Shown piece after piece: positions 1 to 12,687 of a DNA stretch of 64,000 bases. Each line of letters opens with the position of its first letter. Position 1 is the stretch's first letter. Both the position numbers and the translations under genes were made by a program. A model generated the notes under the pieces. It was not told where the DNA came from. It saw only the letters and a program-made list of their open reading frames with translations, and searched no databases. The DNA comes from Kwoniella bestiolae CBS 10118 (lineage: Eukaryota > Basidiomycota > Tremellomycetes > Tremellales > Cryptococcaceae), in contig NC_089241.1 of the NCBI RefSeq assembly GCF_000512585.2, positions 4,792,001 through 4,856,000 on the forward strand. The letters are read 5' to 3'.

Positions 1-614
1 ACTTGACCAATTACGTATGGTCAGACGACTCGGTGAGTCGAGTCCGATGCCATCTAGAAGTCATCGCTAATCGCACGCTTTAGGAGGATTGGAGGGCCGG
101 TGCTGCTGGGAGTAATGTCACCGAAGCAGATGTTGCAGCGAACTACCAATCAGTAGTCAGCAAAGCAGCCAATGGCACGTACAAAGCCAGCGGGCCTATG
201 GTATTGACTCACGAATTAAGTGAGTGACCTGGTGTGAGATTGAGAAGGGACATTGCTGAAATGTGAACAGCCAACTTCACCATGTCCGAATTCATGTCTC
301 AATACGACAATATCAAAGGAGCTTTCAAGTACATCGTGCCCCTTGCAAGTGCTTTCAACATCACTCAGCCATACGTCGAGAACAACGTGTCGTATCCCGA
401 TTTTCTCGCATACACAAACCAGACGTCCACCGCCAGCTCCAGCTCGTCTGCCTCAGGCAACAATCCCAGCGGTACCGCAAATCCCTCGACGTCTTCTACC
501 AGTAACGCCAGCAGCAGCTCCAACAGCACGAGTTCTGCTATTCCCGGCGTCGTGATCAACATATTTGCATCCATGAGTCTTGCGGGGCTTGTTGGTTGCG
601 CGCTGTTGCTCTAG
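1..614 (+). CDS. Chitin deacetylase (polysaccharide deacetylase), GPI-anchored, 3' end only
   Basis: This is the C-terminal part of a gene that begins left of the window. Exons are <1-32, 84-219 and 271-614. The joined frame reads through LTNYVWSDD, SEDWRAGAAG, GPMVLTHEL and TNFTMSEFM, which fits the end of the NodB-type catalytic domain of fungal chitin deacetylases (conserved 'GPMVLTHE' strand). A Ser/Thr/Asn-rich linker follows, then a hydrophobic tail (AIPGVVINIFASMSLAG...), the usual C-terminal GPI-anchor signal. The family removes acetyl groups from chitin to make chitosan in the cell wall, acting outside the plasma membrane. The catalytic Asp/His residues lie upstream of the window and cannot be checked. 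The class IV chitin synthase at 8210-12687 would supply the substrate. The family call is firm; which CDA paralogue this is cannot be decided from a fragment. Confidence 0.85.
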
Positions 615-1139
615 GTATCATCGCTGTGGGAGATCTGTGGAGAACATGCTTGGTAGCTTTTCCATGAATGATGCTCTCTCATATACGACGTGAAACGACC
701 ATCGTCCCTCGGCGTGGCTTCTGAGTCCATCGTCGAATTCGCTAGCGGATCGCCTGATAATGGAGATGAATTGACAGTCACCCATTGAGATACGTAGCTG
801 CGAGAAGCGATGGATATCAGGTGATTCATTGCGTCACAGCAGCTAGCGCAACATTTTACTCCGAAGTCGTTCGGCAGATATATCGGACCAGCCAATGATC
901 GTGTGGGGAGATTGCAAGTCCAGATCCTAGGTGAACCCCTTCCTTCAAATCTTGCTCGATGTAGTAAGGCTGAGGAGTCACTTAGCCTTCCCGCGATTGA
1001 GCGGGGCCTGATCTTATCAGCCGCGGATTCCCGCTTCTTGCCGCACTGGATCAATGATGCTTCATAACGTAGTACTATATATAACCCTCAGCGAGAATCA
1101 ACCTAGGCTCCTGGTTCATCATCGAGGTAGCATTTGACA
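615..1139. other. Intergenic region between deacetylase and lactonase genes
   Basis: This stretch holds the 3' flank of the deacetylase gene and the promoter of the lactonase-family gene. Open frames on the minus strand here are short and of odd composition, and I do not regard them as genes. The only motif I can name is the TATA-like element near 1074-1084. Confidence 0.6.
1074..1084 (+). promoter_or_regulatory. TATA-like element
   Basis: The sequence CTATATATAAC lies about 60 bp upstream of the ATG at 1140 of the secreted lactonase-family protein. That spacing suits a core promoter TATA box with a short 5' UTR. Confidence 0.5.
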
Positions 1140-2702
1140 ATGAAACTCTTCGCCTCTGTGAACCTGCTCGCCGCTTTGGCCCTCGTGCAAGCAGCGCCCT
1201 CGATAATAGTTTCGCGCAACAATGACGGTACAACGTTGACCCCGATCAGAATCCTTCAAGGCGGATGTGAGTAGAAGCCACTTCCCATCAATGCTGACAA
1301 TCTACCAGACAATTCCAGCTACGCTGTGCTTGAATTCAACCCTTTCGTGGAGCCCAACACACTTAAGGTTGCTGCTCGGTACAACACTTCGGATGGCAAC
1401 CTCAAGGCATGGTTGAGTCGTCACCCTATAAACTCGAGTGAGCGGCGTGACTGAGTGCAAGTTGAATACTGTCGCTCACTAAGATCACTAGACATCGTCC
1501 TTGGGTGTAACGACAACGCTGTGCCAAATGCCCCGGGCTATCTTACATCGTACTCGCTGGACTCGAAGACAGGTGAAATGAAGTACATCGACTCGGTCGA
1601 TACTGGAGGTTACCCTGTCCCAGACTATAGTGTAGCGGCTGCGCATTGTGCGTTCTTCCCGGACGGAAAGACTGCAGGAGTAGCAAACTGTGAGTCTACC
1701 TTATGATTCCTGAGCTGAGATCTGCAGACTTCGGGCAAAGCGCTTCCACCTTCTCGTTCGATCCTCAGACTGGAAAATTCGACCCGCAGACCAACGTGGG
1801 GCTTCTGGACTTTCCTGGCTACACTCCAGTAGAGGGGCAACTTGGAGTTGCTGGCAACGACAATACATCCCAAGGTGAGTCTGAAGTACTTCAGCCTGTA
1901 TTGATCGAGATCGAATCATAGCAACGTCACACCCTCACATGATTGCTACGCATCCGTTCTTGCCTGTGTTCTACTTGCCCGATCTAGGGGAGGATATAAT
2001 TCATGTCTACAAGATCGGCACCAACGATAGTCTTTCAAATTTGACGTCGTATCAGCAACCCTATGGCTCTGGTCCGCGTCATTTGGCCATAACATCGAGC
2101 GGACAGTACATGTACGTTCTGCACGAGCTTGCAGTCAATATCAGACCGTACCGAGTGGACCAATCGACCGGGGAGTTGACCCAGATCCAAGACGAGTGAG
2201 TTGTGATGTTGAATTGCAATAGCTGACTCTCAACAGTCAACCTATCTATCCGAGTAATGTAACCTTCTCGACCAACATCAGTGCGGCAGAAGTGCACGTT
2301 AGTAATGATGGACGATTCCTCTATGCTTCCAACCGAAACTTGACTGCAGCTGCGCTCATTGAATCTGGTGACGTGAGTTACCTTTATTAAGTCTACGGGT
2401 TAGACTCACGTTGATGATTTGCTCAGGCCTCTGATACGATTGCTGTATGGTCCATCGGTACCAATGGTACGATAACTCGTATCCAGTCGGCCATGGCATA
2501 TGGCGCCCGACAGATTCGAGCCATGGAGCTGTCGCCAGCTGGAATGACCGCGTCGGCAGGTGGGCAAGATTACATCGTCGCAGGAGGTCTAAGGACGGCC
2601 AACACTTTTATCTTTAAGAGAGACAGGCGTAATGGGACGCTGCAATTAGTAGCCCAGACCGAAGGAACGTACATGCCTTCGACTTATTTATGGCTTGGCT
2701 AG
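1140..2702 (+). CDS. Secreted lactonase-family beta-propeller protein (6-phosphogluconolactonase / carboxymuconate cyclase type)
   Basis: Exons are 1140-1266, 1309-1437, 1492-1689, 1728-1874, 1922-2195, 2237-2372 and 2427-2702. The protein opens with a signal peptide (MKLFASVNLLAALALVQA). It continues with repeated blade-like segments: YLTSYSLDSKTGEM, STFSFDPQTGKF, PHMIATHPFLPVFYLPDL, YGSGPRHLAI, YMYVLHELAVNI, EVHVSNDGRFLYASNR and DYIVAGGLRTANTFIF. The 'GPRH', 'HPFLPVFY' and 'VSNDGRFLYASNR' motifs mark the lactonase / 3-carboxymuconate cyclase seven-bladed propeller family. Cytosolic 6-phosphogluconolactonases lack the signal peptide, so this extracellular member probably acts on another lactone or on aromatic breakdown products; the substrate is not known. 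Several N-x-S/T sites suit secretion. The TATA-like element at 1074-1084 lies just upstream. Confidence 0.85.
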
Positions 2703-3674
2703 GGCATAACCGGAAGGCTTCAATGTGGAAATGAAAAGCGTCCGATCTGTAATAACGAGACACACGGGTTAATATAATAACGTCGACTGGGGTGGGAGGT
2801 TTAATAAACATATACAGATTGATTACATATGCATAACAATCATAGCAAGATGTGTGTGGTCGTCAGGTCGTAACATATACCGTATAGCCTTGGGGCGGTC
2901 GATTATAAATGTATCAATAAATTATATGGGACCTTACAAATGACTACCACTAACATCTGACATGGTTAGACAGTGGGATAGATTAGTGGTCCAGTCTGCA
3001 GTTGTGCTTCCTGTAAAAAACAGGCTTCCACAGAGCTATAAGTGCAACAATAGTCAAGGCAGCGAGTGAAACGTGCGTACATCTCTGCAAAGATAGGATA
3101 AATGCCTCAGTGGGACTTGGCATAGGCTGGACACTTCACTTTTTAACAAGTCATATAGCATCTCGATTAGGGTACTTTATGATGCATTTCTCCTGTGATT
3201 GCTTAGGGTGTTCATCGGGCGTCTTGGGTTTGGTATAATAGCTTATGCGATACGAAATCAGTACTTCGTAGTTCTTTGTCCACTTAATGATCGTTCAGGC
3301 ATCAGTTTACGTTACTCCTCTGACTGAGCCTTATGGCAATCGTACCTTGAGCTGGGGGAAAATCCCATTTTCAGATCAAACCAGCACATCAGAAGCATAT
3401 CAGGTAGTTTACATGCATGAAGGGGATACGAGCAGAGGTCATTGGCTAGTATACACGATACCTGGTGAGACACCACAATCATATGCGGATGTTGGCGATT
3501 AGGATCATTGGATTCAAGGACGAAGATCATAGGGGGGAAAGAACATTATGGACAGATGTAAAGAACCTAGCTTGGGAAGAATATAACAAGGATGAGACCA
3601 GACTGTAGAGACAAGGTACGGAACCGTCGGCCAAAGTGCCCGAATACACGAGGGGCGAGCCTGCAAGTGACAGC
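2703..3674. other. Convergent 3' intergenic region
   Basis: This region lies between the stop codons of two convergent genes, the lactonase (+) and PRP22 (-). It is AT-rich with short open frames only. The frame at 3287-3502 has no recognisable product and I leave it out. I see no repeat or RNA gene here. Confidence 0.6.
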
Positions 3675-6600
3675 CTATCCAAAAGTCTGTGATGATCGAG
3701 TAGCTCTCTTCTGTTTGCTGAGTCTCTGTGGGGAAATCAGCAAAGCCCATGAAACTGAGGCAATCTGAACTCACCCAATCGTCCTTGTTGGTGGCGAAAC
3801 GATCGAACAGCGGTTCGATTTTCTCGGATGCCTTCCGCTTACTGATCTTGTTCTGATCGGCGACTCGGAAGAAAGTCGGGGCTACCTCGGATAACCACTT
3901 GGGTTCTATCACTGTGACCTGGTGCATGTATTCCTCTGTTCTGGAATTAGCGGCGATCCGATACGAGTTACATGAGAGGAGACGTACTAGCAGTAAGTAC
4001 TAATTCATAGTACACACACCATTCTGGCGGTCGTTGGAACAGGGCACTCGAGGGATGAATGCTGACAGGGGTCCCTTCGACCAGGGTTTTATAGCCTTCT
4101 GTCGGGTCTGTAGGGTCAATGACGTGAGCATGAGAATTCCATTGATCTGCTCCGACGAACAAACCTTTCTTGGCTGTATTACGGAAGAATCCAGAACAAA
4201 TAGCCATCCTGACACGGTTATAATTGGTACCGCAGGAGACTACGAAAGTTAGCTTTGAGTATCTTTACAAATAAACTCACCTAAGTCGTGCTTGTATCGA
4301 TCCATGATACCGATCAACTCTGTGAAACGTCAGCGACGGTACAGTTGATATAGTAGTTTACTTACGTTTCCTGACATCCTGCGCAGTCTTCATCGCTCTG
4401 GTCTGTATAAAGTTTTCAAAGCACCATGGGTTGCTGAATTTAGACGCCTTCCACCCATTGTAAACAGCGAGAAGAGTGAGCAGGTCACCTTCAGGTTGAT
4501 GGAACTTGGCCTTCTTCGCGTCGGCTTGAGCTTGTTTGTCTTTCGGTCGGTAGTAGACTTGCCCACCGGCTTGTAACATCGCCACGATGGTGAGGGCTTC
4601 TTCTGAGCAGCCATAATCCACCGACTTGATGAGCATTTTGGACAGAGGAGGGTCAAGCGGGAAATCCGCCATCTTTCTGCCGATTCGGGTGAGAAGTCCT
4701 TCGTCGTCGAGAGCGCCGAGGGCGTACAGTTGTTCTAAAGCAGTTAACATGGTTGCGGCTGGTGGTGGATCCATGAAATCGAAATTGATAAGATCGTTGA
4801 TACCCATAGCTTTGAGGGTGAGGATAGTGGATGCCAAGTTGGTACGTTGGATTTCCGGGATAGGATTGGGAAGCATTTCGTTTCGATAGGCTATCTCGGT
4901 ATATAGTCTGTAGCATTTACCAGGACCTGTACGACCAGCTCGACCGGATCTTTGACGCGCTTGAGCTTGCGAGATGGGCTAAGATAGTCAGCGACGTCCA
5001 TAGATTAGATGAACTTACAGTCACAATTAACGAATCCATACCCAGCTTGGGATCATAAGCGTTCTGTTTGGCGAATCCGGGGTCGATGACATAGTATATA
5101 CCGTCGATCGTGATACTTGTTTCGGCGATGTTGGTCGCGATGACAACTTTACGGGCGCCAGGAGGCGGTGGTTCGAAAATTCGAGATTGCATTTCCGATG
5201 GGAGAGCAGCATAGACGGGAAGGATAATGAGTTCTGGTACTTGAGGACCAAGCGCTTTAACTCGTTCATAGAGGACTTCACATGCTGTGTCGATTTCTTC
5301 TTGACCCGTCAGGAACAACAGGATGTCACCTGCCGGTTCCATAAGGTGGATTTGAAGGATGGTAATGAGCGATGCTTCGAGATAGTCGGGCTCGGGTTCT
5401 TTGGTGTATAGCGTTTCGACGGGGAAGGTACGACCAGGGATTGTGAAGATCGGGCATCCCCAGAAATAGGTTGCGAATTTGGCGGCGTCGAGAGTGGCAG
5501 AGGTACAGATGAGTTTAAGATCAGGTCGGCGTTTACAAGCTTTCTTGAGAAGACCAAAGAGGACGTCAGTCGCGATGGTCCTCTCGTGCGCTTCGTCCAA
5601 CATCAATACGGAGTATTTGGAGCAGTCGGGATCGACAAGCAGTTCTCGTAACAGCATACCATCGGTCTGTGAGATGTCAGCGGCGCGTCTAGAATCTTAA
5701 TGTAGGGTGAACTCACCATATACTTGATCTTTGTCTCGGGACTTGTCATATCTTCGAAACGAATGGTGTATCCCACTTCCGCACCAAGTCTGCAACCGAC
5801 TTCCTCAGATACACGCTTGGCGACGGACACGGCGGCGACTTTACGAGGCTGCGTACAACCGAGACGGCCGTGTTCGAGAAAACCTTCTTCAGCGAGGTAT
5901 TGAGCCATCTGTGTGGTTTTCCCGGATCCCGTGTCTCCAACGACGACTAGAATTTGATTCTACAGATGTCAGCGAGATCAGGCAGAAAGCAAACTTACAT
6001 CTCGAACAGCTTGAACCAGTTGATCTCGTAACTTGTAGATCGGAAGACTTTTTCGTTGTTCTTGTATACTGAGCGAGGTGATCTTTCCGTAAGAGACGAC
6101 CTTGTTGGCAGCTTTCCACGCGGGCAGTTGAGCAGCTTTCTGACCGAGAAGGTTACCCTTGATGTCCGAGGCGAATTGACGCTCGTTTTGATTGGCCATG
6201 GGATCTAGCCAAGGCTGATTGATTTCTCTAGATTCGGAATCAGCCTCCTCGTTCGCTTCCAAGCGTTTCAGATCGCGACGTTCTTTGGCAAGTGATGCTC
6301 CGGCTAATGCCGCTCGGTTCATCGATCCATCGGGAGCCTTGATGATCTTGACGGGGGATAGTTCAAGTGTGACTTTGGTTTGGCCGGAAAGGAAAGTGGG
6401 TTCGACTTCGTTCACTTCTATGTCTATGTCTTCTTCAATTTCAGGATTTGACGCGGATGGGTTGAGATCTTCATCTAGATCGGGGTAATCTGCGGCATCG
6501 ACGACTCCACTGGCGATGAGCTGTTTGATCTCGAATCGTTCGGGGGATGAGAGACGTTTGGCACTTGATCCTTTTCGTTCGTCGACGTGAATCAGCGGGG

Positions 6601-7738
6601 TCGAGTTGCTGCCGGTGAGGTTTCGGGTGGCAGCACGACGTTCCTCATCGGCGATTTCCTGGGCGGTTTTCACTCTAAGATGGGGGGATAAGTCGGCGCC
6701 GGTGTTCTGGTCGACATCCTTCATACTGAGGCCTATCTTGGTCCCAGCGATAGACATCACCTTGACCTTGACCCGTTGTCCGCGTTTGAGGAACTCGCTG
6801 GCGGAGGCGGCTCGGCCGTTGGTAATGCTTGATACGTGGATGAGGCCTAAGACAGGGATTAGCTGGGAGTGTTATAGACGAGGAAAGTAAACTCACCTTC
6901 CGTCCTTCCTTGAACACCTTCAAGAGCGACAAAAGCACCAAAGTCACGGACATTTGACACACTCCCATTGTAAATCTTATACAGTACAGGTCGGTCGTCG
7001 AAACTTGGACGACCGCGTGGTTGTTCCGATACCCTCCCGCCGTATCCATTATCCCTGCTGTTATCCCTACCATTATCCCTTCCACCATACCCATTATCCC
7101 TCCCACCGTATCCGTTATCCCTTCCACCATAACCATTATCCCTTCCATCGTCCCTATGCCTTGGACGTTTCGACGAGGGTTCACCATCCATCCAATCATC
7201 CGCCGATGGCCTATTCCGTCTTGACGCCACTGCAGATAGCTCAGCCAGAGTATCGTCCACCGTGAGGGACTCCGGAAGTTTCTCGTCCAACGGCTCTTTG
7301 GTTTGTCGAGTTTCTATATATTTATCCGCTGTTGTCCAATCCTGATCCGGCATCGACAGCCCTGGGAACTTTCTAGACTGCAATGACTTTTGTTCATCCA
7401 ATATAGCGGTGGGTTTGCTGCCCGTTTTAGCTTTGGCTTTGGCAGCTTTACGTTTGTATTTTGGGTGCATGGTGATGATTAGTCGGTCCAGGTTTTTGAC
7501 AAACCATTCTGGGAAGTCGGCACCTATCTCTCCGAGTTTCGTCTGGAACGCTTCCGGTGTCTTGCTCTGTTCATGAAGCTGGGGATGTCAGCGAGGGTCT
7601 GGACAAAAGGAAACTTACAGCTATCACAAACTCTGCGAGCTTCTTGTCCTGCAACTTCGTATGGTTGAACAGTTCTTGCGAAACACGAGACACAAGAGAC
7701 AGTAATTCAAGCTTGTACAGCTCCTTGTCGGTGGACAT
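3675..7738 (-). CDS. PRP22: Pre-mRNA splicing DEAH-box ATPase Prp22/DHX8
   Basis: Ten exons: 7738-7619, 7578-6897, 6846-5999, 5959-5717, 5666-5019, 4978-4366, 4319-4281, 4239-3988, 3935-3775, 3725-3675. They total 3,657 nt, giving 1,218 residues, close to yeast Prp22 and human DHX8. The N-terminal helical block (KLELLSLVSRVSQEL) is typical of DHX8. An S1 RNA-binding domain starts near residue 237 (PVLYKIYNGSVSNVRDFGAF). Helicase motifs follow: GDTGSGKT near 558, DEAH near 655, SAT near 687 and QRSGRAGRTGPG. The HA2/OB C-terminal region has YHELVLT-type sequence (YYELVLTAKEYM) and LFDRFATNKDDW. Prp22 releases spliced mRNA from the spliceosome and proofreads the second step. A GRDNGYG tandem repeat (residues about 184-221) sits in the linker before S1 and looks species-specific. 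An in-frame upstream ATG at 7804 exists, but the start at 7738 gives the conserved N-terminus. Confidence 0.95.
7038..7145 (+). repeat. Minisatellite inside PRP22 coding sequence
   Basis: Imperfect tandem copies of a 21-bp unit built around CCATTATCCCTTCCACCAT encode repeated GRDNGYG heptads on the minus strand. Units differ by small substitutions, and one stretch is shortened (GRDNGRDNSRDNG), so the array has been expanding and contracting while staying in frame. Confidence 0.75.
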
Positions 7739-8209
7739 GGTGGTGGTGAGGGTGTTGGGAAGAGAGCTGTATGTAGTGTTTAGTAGATAGTAGATATGGG
7801 TCAAGTCAACGAAGATAAATCGTCTTGTAAATGTAGAGTAGGTTATGTATACTCATCACGGTATTCGCCCCAGTCGCCACCTATCTCGCGTGGCACTTTA
7901 AATACGTTCCCTCTTTACTAATCGCGTAGTATTTGCCAAATAGTAAACAGGGTGCGTTTTTAAGCTATCTTCGGTGATCTGCGATATAGTGCGAATACGG
8001 TTCACAGACATCGATGCGAAAGTATCATGCACATCACATCACTTCAGCTTGCATATCTACTACGCACATGGGACATCTCAATCGTGTATGCATAAAGAGA
8101 GAGAAGGGGTATGCTCATAAATTACGGGTCATTATCGAGGTATATACGAAAAGAAAAAAAGAATCGTTACATGTCAAACGTCCATAATGTCCAAACGTGA
8201 GGAATCACT
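7739..8209. other. Intergenic region, PRP22 promoter and chitin synthase 3' flank
   Basis: Upstream of the PRP22 start and downstream of the chitin synthase stop, which are in tandem on the minus strand. It includes an A-rich run near 8149-8162. I see no gene in it. Confidence 0.6.
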
Positions 8210-11200
8210 TCAATACGAGGGAGGTGCCTGTGTTTACATCGTCAGCGAGTGTCAATAACCACGGAAATTGATCAGACCACTTACTGCACCCGGAGGAAGG
8301 TTCGAATGACCACCTGAAGACGAGATGGGACTGACGAGCTGGTTCCTCGACGAGCTTCGTCTCTGATGCCTGGATACCCTTCGTACAGGATCGTGCGCAG
8401 CGACTTGACGGACTGGACCAGTGTCGACAAGTGATACACCACGTTGAGAAGGTCGACGAGATCGTTCAGGCTCAGCGTAAACTACGTTGGAGAAACTGGC
8501 GGTGTCTGGAGAAGCAGCGTGTGGGAGGTAGTTGGACGGCAAGATAGGTTGTTCAGCATCATCCTGATACGTTTCATTAGGATAATACCCATGGCCGTAA
8601 CTCGGATCGTCGCTGTTGGCTCGTTCCAAGGTGTTGGATCCACTGGATTCCGCCGACCCAGATGAATGATCTCTGCCCAAAGATGCGCCGCGAGCGGGAG
8701 GTAGAGCCAGTTGGGACATGCCTGCCTCGTTGTTATTGGGAACCATCTGACTCATCGATTGGAAACTCTGAGACTGTCGGAATAAGGGATTGCCCTCTGC
8801 GGTACCGCCGAAGCCGCTGTACGAGGTCTCGCTTGTGGAGACAACAGAGTATCTATTCGATTGAGGTCTATCAAGTCAGCTCGGCCTCCACACTCCAACA
8901 CACTCACCCTTTAGGGGAAGTCGATCTCTGCACGACGTCGTAATACTGAGAATCCCTCGACTCCGTGCCATTTCTCCATCTCCTTTCCCGCTCAAACTCC
9001 ACCCATCGTTTCATAACAATGTGACTAGAGTCAAAGGTTCCCTCTTTATCCCCGTGAGAGACCTCCTTCGTCTCTCCCACCACCTTCCTCGTCTCTCCCC
9101 AAGAGAAATCATCCATATGCCAGTAAGCGTAACCGGGCAAGACCAAATTCCATATGGGTAATGAGAGAAGGTACATCAACATCCAACCCACATAGGCGAC
9201 CTTCCTCGAGGTGATGACGATCAATACACCGGGTAGACCCAAGATGAACGCAAGAAGAATGAGCGAGACGGTCGGCCGAGGCATGTGAGTGACCGATTCG
9301 GGAATGATGGCGATGATGATGATATAAAGGGTGAAACTGATGGCGGCGGGTAAGACCAAAGTTCCGATGAGATCCATAAACACCACAAACTGCATGGAAA
9401 AGCAGAATGTTCCACATAAATCTCGCACCAGCATCAGCTCGAACAAGTTGTGTACTGTCGAATTGATCCATCGTCGACGTTGGGAGAGCAAAATTCTAAA
9501 AGTATCCGGAACAATCGTTTTGCATACCGCTTGAGGACAGAAGATCATCTTTCTCTTGGGGAAGGTCTTGAGCATCAATGTCGACAAGTATCGATCTTCA
9601 CCAAGCAGCAGCAAGTTCTTCTTGTGAAGCGTATCCACCACGTTTTCAGAGTAATGTTCGCAGATATCCGGATTGGCGAGAATAGGCACCCAGTACCCCC
9701 GATCACCTTTAGGCACTTTGATTCGGTACATACTGAAACAACCGGGGAGACAAGTGACACCACCGAAGACCGATTCGAAGGCCTTGGTGAGGTGATGAGA
9801 GATGTAATATTCGAAAACTAACCGTTAGCGTTGTACTGACAACCATCGACTCACCTTGAATCATCGTCACCCATGTCTCCGACTTATTCGCGATCTTCGT
9901 CTCCCCACACAGCCCCATAATCTCATGATCATTGACCATACAAGCGTTCATCCTGGTGAGCGAATCTGGGAAGACTTTCGTGTCCGCATCCACACACAAG
10001 ACCGTTTCGTACCTATCAGGGGGGATACCGGTACATCTCCAGATGGAGTTGAAAAACTCATACTCGAATGTCGTCATTCGTTCGTCGAACATGACCTTCT
10101 GTAAGAAACTCATCAAGACGATCTGAGAATCTCGTTTACCTCTGTTACCAGGTTTGGCATCATTCGCTTCGAGGGGGTTACCGGTTTTGGCGACAAGAAC
10201 CATAGGAACTCGTTGTTGCTTGGAAGGCTCCACCGTTTCCGAATCATAATCGTAGAAACCAGAGTACACCTTTGCCATGTTGTGTCGCTTGTGTCCATCC
10301 GCGATGGCCACGTAGGAGTGTGCTTCAACTTCTTCAGCAGGAACTATGAGCTCCTTCATCATTCCTAGAACAATATCGGGGGTGTACTGCTTCGAGCCAG
10401 ATCCTCGAACCATTCCATCACAAATCACAAGAATGAGCTTGTGGGAGTTGGGATAATCGGTAGTCGCAAGAGAGTCCAAAGTAGTTCTCAAACCCTCGAT
10501 CGACTCTGAATAGGCGGTGACCAAACAGATCGAATGGACAAGCGGGAACCTGAACGGTTCAAAGTCGGGAGCAGGTTGGGGCACAACGTTGCCGAGAGGG
10601 AAGGGACAATTGCTGGGATTGTTGTTCATCGATTGATCCGACAGTGATTGATGCGAATCGTCCCTGAACGGAAGAGAGGTTGAACTTCGCGAATTCCGCA
10701 ACATTGGTGATCCGGGTGGAGTAGTTTGCATTCCCGGAGCGAGTTTACCACCATACACACTGGCCGCTTGACGTCGAGAGTCTCCTAACCCGCCGTAAGT
10801 CGTCGATGGGCGAGACGACGAAACCAGCATCGGTTCGGCTTTGCTAAATCTTGAGGTCGTAGGCAAGAATACAGTTTTCCTCGAGTTACCACCCGATCCA
10901 TTCCGGTTTCCTGCGTTGGGTCGAAGGTACCCCGGAGCGGCCTTGTAAATATCATCCGTCCAATTCTCAATCTCCGCTGCTCGTTTCATCCTCTGTTGAT
11001 AACTTTCCCCTTCGAAATTGCCTAATCTCCAACTCAAGAACCATCCAAACACCACCGCCATACCGAATTTGATCATGACAGCCCCTAAGATGAACACCAA
11101 AGACACGTAGAGAACGATATCTGAAGCCACACAACCGATCGAGATACTGTCCACAAAACCGACTTGAATGACGTCGGTCAAACATTGAGCATACTGTTCG

Positions 11201-12687
11201 AGCCCATTTCGCTGGACGAAAGCGGTGATATCTTTACCGGCAAAAGTTTCGTTTCTCTTCTTGATCGTATCGAAGAAAGATGGATAGCTGACCTGGGTGG
11301 TGTCGAGCCATTGCAACAAGTTCATATCTATGACAGCACTGATTTGGTTAGCCGCTATCATGGACCCGCGAAACTCACGATCTGTACACAGCGAGATTCC
11401 TAGACTCGTCTTGAACTTTACTCCATGTGTAGTAAATCTCGGCAGTTGGGACGATCGCCTCAAACTCGGACCTCGCTTTGGCCGTGGTGTGACAGTTATT
11501 CGCGTCGGTGTATCCGGTGTAATTGACCGCTGAAGTACCATTTTGATCGTGTATGTTACAAGGGAAATACCATGCCATTTGATCGCCTTGATGGTTGATA
11601 CCGGTACCGCTCGCAGGGGTGATGACTCCGAGACAGTGACGATTGACGTTTTGAAACATGAAACTGACATCTTTACCACCTGCCATATATTCATCCATGT
11701 AAAGCGGACTCGTGGTCCCATTGAAAGTTGTACCAGCGGCAGGATGTCTCCAGTTTCCAAGATCGTAGTCGTACCCGTTGATAATCAAAGAAGCATTGTT
11801 GGCTTCGCCACCAGCGATTCGCAATTTCTGGTTCCCACACACTGTTTGGGTAAAACCAAAGGTGACGAAACCGACGATGGCCATCAACGCAGCGACGATA
11901 CCAACAATACCCATCTTCTCTCTCCATGCACGTTGAGCTTCTGGGGTCCGCTTGCCGAATACATTGCGCAAGACAAACCCAGGCACTAGGAAAGTGAGAA
12001 GATAGCAGTAAACCATCCAAGCATCTTTAGGACCGGGCGCGAAATTCCCCAAACAACCAAGCTTTTCTTCAGACTCTCGAGCTGCACCCGCACCAACTCG
12101 ATTAGATTGCGCTCCAGACGGAGGTTGTCGTGGTGTGGCTTGCGAAGCTCTCCTTCTGATGGTAGCCCCTCGCTTGAAGATGTTCAAACCGGATTGGTGA
12201 TCTGTCTCGTCGGTATCACGAGCGAGAAGAGATTTCCCTCGACGCAGATTGGCTCCTCGACCGTAAGGTTGGTTACCGGTAGCTACGCGCATCAGCGATG
12301 ACTCTTGCATGTGATGAACTCACAACTTGGTTGCACATCCACCTGATCCTCTGCTGCATGTTCTCGATAGTGCCAGAGTCGATGACCGGGATCTATCCTT
12401 TCTCGTTCTGGTCTGACCAAACTCTTTTTCCTCCTCATATCCGCTCCATTCGACGCGGAAAAACCTTGCATATTCTGAGCTCCAGCATCCACATAACCAT
12501 CATTGTCATACCCCAATGTATCCGCGTTATAGCCAGAAGAAGTGACGGAGACGGTGGTGGTTAGGGAATTCTTGGAAGGGAGATTCTTAGCGGGAGGTCG
12601 AGGGGGCTGATCTTCTCTTTGAGCACGCCGAGATGGATGTACGTCATCCTTGAAGGATACGTTTTGGTTTGGGTTGGGTCGTGACAT
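8210..12687 (-). CDS. Class IV chitin synthase (Chs3 type)
   Basis: Six exons: 12687-12324, 12282-11379, 11338-9855, 9817-8908, 8867-8285 and 8227-8210. They total 4,263 nt, giving 1,420 residues. After a disordered N-terminus come two membrane helices (near DAWMVYCYLLTFLVPGFV and MGIVGIVAALMAIVGFVTFG). Next is the extracytoplasmic cytochrome-b5-like region typical of class IV (CLGVITPASGTG... CHTT), then another membrane segment (LYVSLVFILGAVMIKFG). The family 2 glycosyltransferase core has LVICDGMV, VDADTK near 872, GETKI, GEDRYL near 990 and the signature QRRRW near 1030. C-terminal membrane helices and a Ser-rich tail follow. The enzyme polymerises UDP-GlcNAc into chitin across the plasma membrane. 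Cryptococcus species have more than one class IV paralogue (Chs1, Chs3), so I leave the symbol open. The chitin deacetylase at 1-614 acts downstream of this reaction. Confidence 0.94.

Noticed and set aside
365..574. Minus-strand open frame opposite the chitin deacetylase tail
   Set aside because: It is the antisense shadow of the Ser/Thr-rich linker and GPI signal, with no independent coding character.
3287..3502. Plus-strand frame between the lactonase and PRP22
   Set aside because: Short, not conserved-looking, with no start context or splice partners. It lies in a convergent 3' region.
6675..7199. Minus-strand Gly/Met-rich frame (GGIMGMVEGIM-type repeats)
   Set aside because: It is the out-of-frame reading of the PRP22 minisatellite; the true frame gives GRDNGYG.
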